Assembly (NCBI GenBank): GCA_019136175.1
Contig: JAGVUS010000201.1
Location: forward strand, 1 to 7,375
Direction of reading: 5' to 3'
From: Chloroflexota bacterium
Lineage (GTDB): Bacteria > Chloroflexota > Anaerolineae > Anaerolineales > Anaerolineaceae
DNA length: 7,375 bases
How positions within the stretch are numbered: the stretch's first letter is position 1; every line of letters begins with the position of its first letter. The translations under genes were made by a program, and so were the position numbers. A model generated the notes under the pieces. That model saw only the letters and a list, made by a program, of their open reading frames with translations. It did not search any database and was not told where the DNA came from. Positions 1 through 4,896 of the stretch are shown here, in pieces.

Positions 1-1
1 C

Positions 2-94
2 CCTCCCCAGCCAACCGCAACCCCCACGGAGGGAGGGGGCGAAACACCCCAACCGACCGAGGAACCCACCCCGGAACCAACCCCCACGCCATAA
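2..94 (+). CDS. C-terminal tail of a Pro/Thr-rich protein (partial, start outside window)
   Basis: Only the last 30 codons are present, ending at TAA 92-94. The frame reads PPQPTATPTEGGG, then ETPQPTEEPTPEP, then TPTP and stop. This is a low-complexity Pro/Thr/Glu tail with no domain. In Chloroflexota such tails commonly end extracytoplasmic proteins, for example penicillin-binding proteins, RodZ-like proteins and secreted proteins; the RodZ-like protein in this window has a similar tail. The function cannot be named from this fragment. The regular composition and clean stop support real coding. The gene converges on the minus-strand remnant that ends near 145. Confidence 0.7.
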   Translation, partial: PPQPTATPTEGGGETPQPTEEPTPEPTPTP

Positions 95-144
95 ATAATC
101 CGCTCAATCAGGGATTGGGACGTTCCGCTGTGTAGAATTTCCTC
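95..144. other. Short convergent intergenic gap
   Basis: This lies between the plus-strand stop at 94 and the last recognisable codons of the minus-strand glycosyltransferase remnant. A small stem (CAATC 105-109 with GATTG 113-117) exists but lacks a T-tract, so I do not call it a terminator. Nothing else is evident. Confidence 0.4.
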
Positions 145-310
145 GGTAGGTACTGTCAATTACAAGCGCACCAGGACCTGTGCCTGCCAGATATACGCCA
201 TTTCATCTTCTACTGTGGAGCATTCCTTTAAACACCTGCAGTGTGACCAGGAGGGAGGCTGCCAAAGTCAGCACTGCAAGCAAAAGAGCCAGCACATCTG
301 TTCGTTTCAC
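145..310 (-). pseudogene. Decayed N-terminal fragment of a GT-C (GT39/ArnT-like) membrane glycosyltransferase
   Basis: A GTG start at 310-308 sits 20 nt after the rimO stop, with a good Shine-Dalgarno (GAGGGGG) 8 nt upstream. It opens a 35-residue frame (stop TGA 205-203) that is one hydrophobic segment: VKRTDVLALLLAVLTLAASL, then LVTLQVFKGMLH. Just before that stop, an adjacent frame reads VEDEMAYIWQAQVL. Dropping one base (an A at about 212) joins them as ...FKGMLH-VEDEMAYIWQAQVL. From family knowledge, this is the first membrane helix followed by the acidic first-loop motif of GT-C glycosyltransferases. The repaired frame meets an in-frame TAA at 162-160 and then continues as LTVPT, where family members often read (Q/K)LTVP, so the stop may be a mutated Gln or Lys codon. 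No similarity is seen beyond about 145, so most of the gene is gone. Alternatives are a sequencing error for the frameshift, or a functional 35-aa membrane peptide. At least two lesions plus truncation favour a pseudogene. Confidence 0.68.
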
Positions 311-330
311 GCGGTTTTCCCCCTCAGGCT

Positions 331-1650
331 TCAGCTTAATGCAACCCGCCCTGCCAGGTCATGCACCAGGGCACTGGTAATCTGAACCGGGATAATTTTT
401 CCTTCCTCCGCCCGCCCTTCAATCATGACCATTCCATCAATCTCGGGGGCATCCCGGAAGGAACGCCCAATGGAAATCTCATCAGAAATACCCTCCACCA
501 GCACAGGCATCGTCCGCCCCACCCACGCCTGGTTTCGTCGCAGGGATATACCCTCCTGGTGAAGCATTAACCGTTCCAGGCGCTCATCCTTCACCTCACG
601 GGGAATAGGATCACCCAGTGGTTCGCTGGTGGTGCCAACCTCAAAGGAGAACGGAAAAGCACCCACCCGGTCCAGTTGAATTTCCTCGAGGAAATCCAGC
701 AGCATTTGAAAATCCTCTTCCGTTTCACCCGGATATCCAACAATGAAGGTGGAACGCAGAGCAAGATCTGGCAGCGCAGCCCGCATTTTTTCCACCGTGC
801 GGTGGACCCAATCCATGTTGGCTTGTAAAACAGCCGGGCTGGCATGCTGGAGGGGCATATCGAGATAGGGCAATATCTGCTTGCGCTCTGCCATAACGGA
901 GATCAGTCGGTCCGTTACGTATCCCGGATACGCGTACATCACCCGAATCCAGGGAACATCCGGGATGGCGTCCGTCATCTGCTCCAACAATCCTGCAAGA
1001 CCATCCTTCATTCCCAGGTCATGCCCGTAATCCGTGGTATCCTGGGCAATCAGGATGATTTCCTGGATGCCCAGGTCCTGTAGAACCCTTGCCTCACGCA
1101 GAATATCATCCGGGCGGCGGCTGACAGTGGTTCCCTTGATCAGTGGAATGGAGCAAAATGCACAGGGTCTGCGGCATCCGTCTGCAATCTTGAGGTACGC
1201 ACTGCTTCCCTGGATGGCTGCCCTTAATACACCATATTCAGCGTGTCCCACGTCCGGTACATCAGGAAGGTGATAGAGAGCCTGGGGTGGTTTCCCTCCC
1301 CGCAATCCTTCCACAACCTGCAGGATATCCATCCAGCGGCGGGTGCTGAGAATTCCATCCAGCCCGGGAACTTCAGCAACAATCTGCTCACCATAACGCT
1401 GGGTAAGGCATCCGGCAGCAATGACTTTCTGACCCGGTTTCTTGCGGCTCGCAAGCCTGCGCAATTCCTCAAGCGATTCTTCGCGCGCTGGCTGAATAAA
1501 TCCGCACGTATTGACAATCAGAAATTCCGCCTTGCCGGGGCGATCCACAGGTTGGTACCCCGCGCCCCCCAGCAATTCCATCATGGACGCAGAATCAACG
1601 GTATTTTTGGCACAGCCCAGGGAAACAAGATAGTACGTCTTTGGTTTCAT
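331..1650 (-). CDS. rimO: Ribosomal protein S12 methylthiotransferase RimO
   Basis: A cytosolic radical-SAM enzyme that adds a methylthio group to the beta-carbon of a conserved aspartate in ribosomal protein S12. The 439-aa length is typical. The N-terminal methylthiotransferase domain carries the three ligands of the auxiliary 4Fe-4S cluster: C13 (SLGCAKNTVDS), C49 (NTCGF) and C81 (AAGCLTQRY). The radical-SAM core has CxxxCxxC at C159, C163 and C166 (DGCRRPCAFCSIP), followed by GTTVSRRP. The C-terminal TRAM domain (about 372-439) contains RSFRDAPEIDG, a RimO-type signature that argues against the tRNA enzyme MiaB. The ATG at 1650-1648 gives the SLGC motif at its usual distance from the N-terminus. 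It lies 5 nt after the RodZ-like stop with no clear Shine-Dalgarno, so translational coupling is likely. All expected catalytic residues are present. Confidence 0.96.
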   Translation of the reverse strand: MKPKTYYLVSLGCAKNTVDSASMMELLGGAGYQPVDRPGKAEFLIVNTCGFIQPAREESLEELRRLASRKKPGQKVIAAGCLTQRYGEQIVAEVPGLDGILSTRRWMDILQVVEGLRGGKPPQALYHLPDVPDVGHAEYGVLRAAIQGSSAYLKIADGCRRPCAFCSIPLIKGTTVSRRPDDILREARVLQDLGIQEIILIAQDTTDYGHDLGMKDGLAGLLEQMTDAIPDVPWIRVMYAYPGYVTDRLISVMAERKQILPYLDMPLQHASPAVLQANMDWVHRTVEKMRAALPDLALRSTFIVGYPGETEEDFQMLLDFLEEIQLDRVGAFPFSFEVGTTSEPLGDPIPREVKDERLERLMLHQEGISLRRNQAWVGRTMPVLVEGISDEISIGRSFRDAPEIDGMVMIEGRAEEGKIIPVQITSALVHDLAGRVALS

Positions 1651-1655
1651 CGGTT

Positions 1656-3047
1656 TTATGGTATGTACGGTGTAATAGTCGGGGTTACCGGTGTAGCAGT
1701 CGGCTGCAAAGTGGAAGTGGGTATCTGGGTTGGGGCACGTGTTGCTGTAAACTGCGGAGTTGCAGTCAGGATTTGACCGGGAGTAAACACCAAACGGACG
1801 ATCTGCCCAACAGATCCCAATGTCCCAAGATCCTGTTGATTAAAATAGATTTGCAAAGCCGCTGCATTGGCTCCTGTTACCTCAATCCGTTCCACGCCCG
1901 AAAAAGGATATGCTGTACCGGGGGTAGTCCTGCCGGAAAACACAGTCCTGCCATCAGCAATGACCTGCATCCAGACCCGCTGGCGGGCAATGATATAAAT
2001 TTGTAGTGGATCGTTATTCATCGGTCCGATGGTCGGGGTTGCCTGGTTTGCCTGCCCGGGGCTTTCTGCAGAGGATGTTTCGGTGATTCCTCCAACACCG
2101 GGAGTGGCAGTTGAAGCAGTGAGCAGGATTTCTGCAATGGGAGCGGCAGTTGCGTCCGGTTGATTGTTCCCCAACAGGTTGATCTGAGAAACCCCCCAGA
2201 TGAAAAATATCAGAACCAGCAGGAACAACCCCCCGCCAATTGCCAGATCGGGAGTGAGGAATCTAAAAATGCCTGTGCGCGGATGGGCTGTGGAAGGAGT
2301 TGATGGTGCTTTCCTGAACCCGCGTTCCGGGCTTGGAGCCAGTTCCGCCCGGCGGATTTGCAGGGCATCTGCATATTGCAGCAGGATGGTTTCAGGATTC
2401 AAGCTGAGGAATTCTGCATAACTGCCCAGTGCCCCCCGTGCCTGCACAAGCGATGGCAGAGCATCCATCCGCCCATCTTCCAGCGCTTGGAGGTGATGCT
2501 GCCGCATGTGTGTCATCCGTTCCACATCTTCCAGGGATAAGCTCATTGCTTCCCGCTGTTTGCGCAATTGGTGACCAATCTGTCTGAATTTTTCCTCTGC
2601 CAGCATTGGAACAGCTGACTCGGCAACCTTCCCTGCCGGACGAGGAGATATCTTCTTCTTTGCCTTTTTGGGGGCGGGTGGAGGGGTGACTTCCTCCGGT
2701 TCAATAAAATCATCACCCGGTTCTTCATCCGACCCATCAGTGATGGGCTTTTCTGAAACAACTTCCTGGATGATGGGGGCTTCCTCAATTGGGGCGGGAG
2801 ACGGAGGGACAATTTCTGGTATTTTTCCCATCCACTGGTCCAGCAAGGGCTCCACCGGCAGTCCAAGATAATCCGCATACAGGCGAAGGAAGCCCCTCCC
2901 CTGCACGTCCGATGGGAGGTGGTCCCGATCGTCCTCCTCCAGGGCACGGAGATAATGTACGCGCACCCGCGTGACATGTGCCGCCTGTTCCAGTGTCACA
3001 TTGCGTTGGGTGCGTGCCTGCTTTAGCTGTTCGCCAATGGTTGCCAT
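1656..3047 (-). CDS. RodZ-like membrane protein with two HTH domains and a DUF4115-type C-terminus
   Basis: A predicted single-pass inner-membrane protein of 463 aa. RodZ proteins couple the MreB cytoskeleton to cell-wall synthesis through a cytoplasmic HTH. The layout is: HTH 1 (residues 4-72, starting IGEQLKQARTQRNVTLEQAA); an acidic and Pro-rich linker with a Lys patch (about 75-145, KKAKKK near 127-132); HTH 2 (157-225, starting IGHQLRKQREAMSLSLEDVE); a membrane segment (about 268-288, LAIGGGLFLLVLIFFIWGV); an outer linker; a DUF4115-like beta domain (about 346-422, QIYIIARQRVWMQVIADG, ending GQIVRLVFTPG); and a Thr/Pro-rich tail (about 428-463). The two HTH units align without gaps over 69 residues with about 30 identities by hand count. 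Most RodZ proteins have a single HTH. A GAGG about 12 nt before the ATG may serve as ribosome site. The gene lies downstream of rplI and directly upstream of rimO. Membership of the RodZ family is firm; a cell-shape role is inferred. Confidence 0.87.
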   Translation of the reverse strand: MATIGEQLKQARTQRNVTLEQAAHVTRVRVHYLRALEEDDRDHLPSDVQGRGFLRLYADYLGLPVEPLLDQWMGKIPEIVPPSPAPIEEAPIIQEVVSEKPITDGSDEEPGDDFIEPEEVTPPPAPKKAKKKISPRPAGKVAESAVPMLAEEKFRQIGHQLRKQREAMSLSLEDVERMTHMRQHHLQALEDGRMDALPSLVQARGALGSYAEFLSLNPETILLQYADALQIRRAELAPSPERGFRKAPSTPSTAHPRTGIFRFLTPDLAIGGGLFLLVLIFFIWGVSQINLLGNNQPDATAAPIAEILLTASTATPGVGGITETSSAESPGQANQATPTIGPMNNDPLQIYIIARQRVWMQVIADGRTVFSGRTTPGTAYPFSGVERIEVTGANAAALQIYFNQQDLGTLGSVGQIVRLVFTPGQILTATPQFTATRAPTQIPTSTLQPTATPVTPTITPYIP

Positions 3048-3077
3048 TTCGGCAAAATCCTCATGCTGGGAAAGAAG

Positions 3078-3115
3078 AACCGGTCAAGGCAGCCCCGTGC
3101 TGACCCCGACCGGTT
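3078..3115 (-). terminator. Hairpin between rplI and the RodZ-like gene; weak terminator or attenuator
   Basis: An 8-bp perfect inverted repeat, AACCGGTC (3078-3085) and GACCGGTT (3108-3115), encloses a smaller stem, CAGC (3090-3093) with GCTG (3099-3102) around a 5-nt loop. On the minus strand the hairpin starts about 32 nt after the rplI stop and is followed by CTTCTTTCCC, a pyrimidine run but a poor U-tract. It could end part of the rplI transcripts while letting the rest continue into the RodZ-like gene. I see no convincing promoter between the two genes. Confidence 0.5.
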
Positions 3116-3147
3116 GAAACACAATGGTTTGAACGGAATGGAGAACT

Positions 3148-3681
3148 TTATTCCGCAGCTTCTTCTTCCGCTTCGGGTTCCACCACTTCCGGTTCCACCG
3201 GAGCCGGGGCAGCAGCAGCAGCCTGCCGGCGTACGTCCCCTTCGCGGTAGACATTGATCGTAATCTCGGGAATCAGGTCAACTGTCAGGCGGATATGGGC
3301 TTTGTGTTCACCCAGGGTACGGATGGGTTGAACTTCAATCTGGCGGCGATCAATCCTAGTGCCAACTTTTTCATTGATGGCATCAGCAATCATCTGGGTG
3401 GTAATGGAGCCGTACAGTTTTCCAGTTTCGCCCGCCTTGGAAGTGAAGGATAAGACGACACCGTCCAACAGTTTGGCAATTCCACCCATTTCATTATTCA
3501 GGACAACCCGGCGGGCTTCCGCCTTGGCGCGGATATGATCCGCCTGCTTGAGCGCACCGGGGGTGGCGAGAACCGCCAATCCCTGGGGGAGAAGAAAATT
3601 GCGACCGTAGCCATCCGCCACACGGCGCACATCCCCTGCCCGCCCAAGTTTATACACATCTTTAATCAACAAAACTTTCAT
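3148..3681 (-). CDS. rplI: Large ribosomal subunit protein bL9
   Basis: Ribosomal protein L9, which binds 23S rRNA at the base of the L1 stalk and helps maintain the reading frame. The N-terminal signature is clear: MKVLLIKDVYKLGRAGD, then VRRVADGYGRNFLLPQGLAV, matching the Gly/Lys-rich rRNA-binding domain. The connecting helix (about 50-75) and the C-terminal domain (about 76-150) follow. The protein has 177 aa against about 148 in model bacteria; the excess is a C-terminal tail rich in Ala, Pro, Glu and Val, ending EEEAAE. The frame is open further upstream to 3783, but the ATG at 3681 gives the canonical MKVLL start and the longer version would begin upstream of the promoter at 3751-3779. 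An AAAGGG lies about 10 nt before the ATG. Here rplI is not beside rpsF, ssb or rpsR; it heads a unit with the RodZ-like gene and rimO. Confidence 0.97.
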   Translation of the reverse strand: MKVLLIKDVYKLGRAGDVRRVADGYGRNFLLPQGLAVLATPGALKQADHIRAKAEARRVVLNNEMGGIAKLLDGVVLSFTSKAGETGKLYGSITTQMIADAINEKVGTRIDRRQIEVQPIRTLGEHKAHIRLTVDLIPEITINVYREGDVRRQAAAAAPAPVEPEVVEPEAEEEAAE

Positions 3682-3718
3682 TTCATCAAGCCCTTTCGGA
3701 GAATATGGTTTTCGCTGA

Positions 3719-3740
3719 GGTTCGAAGGGTACAACGAACC
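3719..3740 (-). promoter_or_regulatory. Small hairpin in the rplI leader
   Basis: GGTTCG (3719-3724) and CGAACC (3735-3740) form a 6-bp perfect stem with a 10-nt loop. It would lie at the very 5' end of the rplI leader if transcription starts near 3744. It could protect the 5' end or take part in autoregulation, but a 6-bp repeat can also arise by chance. Confidence 0.3.
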
Positions 3741-3750
3741 AAGCGGAAGG

Positions 3751-3779
3751 ATTGTACCAGAGGAGGGGGAATGTGTCAA
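3751..3779 (-). promoter_or_regulatory. Sigma-70-type promoter of rplI
   Basis: On the minus strand, TTGACA (3779-3774) is followed by a 17-bp spacer and TACAAT (3756-3751). The -35 is a perfect consensus match and the -10 matches five of six. Transcription should start near 3744, giving a leader of about 62 nt before the rplI ATG at 3681. This strong promoter suits a ribosomal protein gene. Confidence 0.85.
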
Positions 3780-3788
3780 ACAAGCTAT

Positions 3789-3817
3789 TTGATTTTCCAT
3801 TCCATTCCGAATATACT
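3789..3817 (+). promoter_or_regulatory. Sigma-70-type promoter of the YbjN-like gene
   Basis: On the plus strand, TTGATT (3789-3794) is followed by a 17-bp spacer and TATACT (3812-3817). The -35 matches four of six and the -10 five of six. The predicted start near 3824 leaves a leader of about 18 nt containing the AAGGAG ribosome site. Its -35 is only 9 bp from the -35 of the divergent rplI promoter. Confidence 0.65.
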
Positions 3818-3828
3818 TATGATCAGAA

Positions 3829-3834
3829 AAGGAG
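3829..3834 (+). promoter_or_regulatory. Ribosome binding site fixing the start at 3842
   Basis: AAGGAG is a strong Shine-Dalgarno match placed 7 nt before the ATG at 3842. It decides this start over the in-frame ATG at 3752, which lies upstream of the predicted promoter. Confidence 0.8.
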
Positions 3835-3841
3835 ACCGATC

Positions 3842-4282
3842 ATGACCACTTCATCCAATCCCATGGGAAGCAGTTTTAAAACGACCATCGAGCGGTATTG
3901 TGCTCACTTCAACTGGCAGGTTGCCGAAGCCACCGAGGAATATGCCAAACTCCAGTTCACAATGGAGTCCCAGCGCAGGCAGACTGTTTATATCCTCCGG
4001 TATGAATCCACCCTCGAATTTGACGTTCCCAGCATGGCAGCGTTTGATTCCGAGGAGCAGATCCCCCACCAACTGTCCACCATCCTGCTCAAACGTTCCG
4101 CCCAACGGAAGGTTGGCTTCTGGTGCATTGAAGAAATTGGGGGAAAACACGTCTATTCCTATATGCACAATGTGGAACTGCGCCTGCTTGATATGGAGTA
4201 TTTTGGTATGGTTGTGCGTTCCCTCATTACTGAAGTGGATGATTTTGAGGGCATCCTTTTGAAAATGTTGAATGATGACTAG
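3842..4282 (+). CDS. YbjN-like small cytosolic protein of unknown function
   Basis: A 146-aa protein with no signal peptide or membrane segment. The pattern resembles the YbjN / type III secretion chaperone-like fold: an N-terminal helix (SFKTTIERYCAHFNW, about 11-25), beta strands (KLQFTME, QTVYILRYESTLEFDVPS), a helical segment with QIPHQLSTILLKRSAQ (about 73-88), further strands (VGFWCIEEIGGKHVYSYMHN), and a final helix with LDMEYFGMVVRSLITEVDDFE. Proteins of this fold are thought to act in protein-protein interactions, and bacterial homologues have been linked to stress or motility regulation; no enzyme motif is visible. The family call rests on pattern memory and is uncertain. The gene is monocistronic, with its own promoter, a good ribosome site and a strong terminator just after the TAG. 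That suggests steady independent expression. Confidence 0.82.
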   Translation: MTTSSNPMGSSFKTTIERYCAHFNWQVAEATEEYAKLQFTMESQRRQTVYILRYESTLEFDVPSMAAFDSEEQIPHQLSTILLKRSAQRKVGFWCIEEIGGKHVYSYMHNVELRLLDMEYFGMVVRSLITEVDDFEGILLKMLNDD

Positions 4283-4305
4283 GGTATTTCGGATAAATCA
4301 TGGGA

Positions 4306-4341
4306 AACCCCTCCGTTGACTTTCCGGAGGGGTTGTTTTTT
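4306..4341 (+). terminator. Strong rho-independent terminator
   Basis: A perfect 10-bp stem, AACCCCTCCG (4306-4315) with CGGAGGGGTT (4325-4334), has a 9-nt loop and is followed by GTTTTTT (4335-4341). It begins 23 nt after the stop of the YbjN-like gene. The minus-strand phosphatase gene also ends here (stop at 4361), so the hairpin may work in both directions. The minus-strand side has only a TTT run, so it would be weaker that way. Confidence 0.9.
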
Positions 4342-4360
4342 CAATAGTCTGCCTGATCTA

Positions 4361-4891
4361 CTAGCTGCCAACCTGCCAGGAAAGCACAAATTCCCGCTGG
4401 ATGGGTGCTTCGGGTGAAGTCTGCCACCAGCTTGGCAGATTGTGGCGGAGCTGAGCCAGGTATTCCAGTGCCTGGCGTCCAAGCATGCCGTGCCGCACCA
4501 GGTAACACCCAATCACTGTACCGGTCCGTCCAATTCCCGCCAGGCAGTGCACATACACCCTGCCCCCCCGGTCCACTTCCTTGTCAATATGATCCAGAAT
4601 GTTTGCCATTTCTTTATCGGTGGGAATGAAAAAGTCGGGGATGGGGGAACGCCAGTGCAGTATAGCCGGACCCGGATCGCTGGAGATCTGCGCAAGCAGG
4701 GCTGCATAGGGTAAATTCTCGCCTTCTTCCGTCAGATCCACCACCATGGTGACACCGGCATTCACCAGGCGTTCCAGCCGGGAGTGCATCTGTTTTTCAT
4801 CCCGCACACCCGGATACTCTCCAGCCAGCAGGTGCTCCGGCATCACCCAGTATGATTCACGATATGGCAGTTCGATGATTTTTCCGTCCAT
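4361..4891 (-). CDS. Dual-specificity / tyrosine-type protein phosphatase
   Basis: A 176-aa cytosolic protein of the cysteine-based phosphatase superfamily, which hydrolyses phosphate esters through a phospho-cysteine intermediate. The P-loop is VHCLAGIGRTG, with catalytic C116 and phosphate-binding R122 (CX5R). D86 in SPIPDFFIP is the likely general acid, about 30 residues before the cysteine as in dual-specificity enzymes. The N-terminal LLAGEYPG and VTMVVDLTEEGE, and the C-terminal SPEAPIQREFV, are usual flanking segments. The substrate could be phosphotyrosine, phosphoserine/threonine or a small phosphorylated metabolite; the sequence does not decide. The ATG lies 5 nt after the transporter stop, and an AGGGGAG inside the end of the transporter gene serves as ribosome site, so the two genes form an operon. 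Confidence 0.9.
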   Translation of the reverse strand: MDGKIIELPYRESYWVMPEHLLAGEYPGVRDEKQMHSRLERLVNAGVTMVVDLTEEGENLPYAALLAQISSDPGPAILHWRSPIPDFFIPTDKEMANILDHIDKEVDRGGRVYVHCLAGIGRTGTVIGCYLVRHGMLGRQALEYLAQLRHNLPSWWQTSPEAPIQREFVLSWQVGS

Positions 4892-4896
4892 CTGAT

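Noticed and set aside
2..91. Pro/Thr-rich repetitive DNA considered as a tandem repeat locus
   Set aside because: It is explained by a low-complexity protein tail in an open frame; the DNA units are not identical.
102..119. Small hairpin after the partial gene at the left edge
   Set aside because: The stem is short with a G-T pair and a 3-nt loop, and no T-tract follows.
212..225. Programmed ribosomal frameshift joining the two glycosyltransferase frames
   Set aside because: There is no slippery heptamer or downstream structure, and the second frame soon meets a stop, so decay is simpler.
180..380. 66-aa plus-strand open frame overlapping the rimO end
   Set aside because: It is antisense to rimO and the glycosyltransferase remnant, has no ribosome site, and its composition is not protein-like.
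1243..1776. 177-aa plus-strand open frame antisense to rimO
   Set aside because: rimO is unambiguous on the other strand with all motifs intact; this frame is a by-product of its codon usage.
3682..3783. 34-residue N-terminal extension of rplI
   Set aside because: L9 proteins begin at MKVLL, and the extended start lies upstream of the strong promoter whose transcript would begin near 3744.
3752..3841. 30-residue N-terminal extension of the YbjN-like protein
   Set aside because: It overlaps both promoters, while AAGGAG supports the start at 3842.
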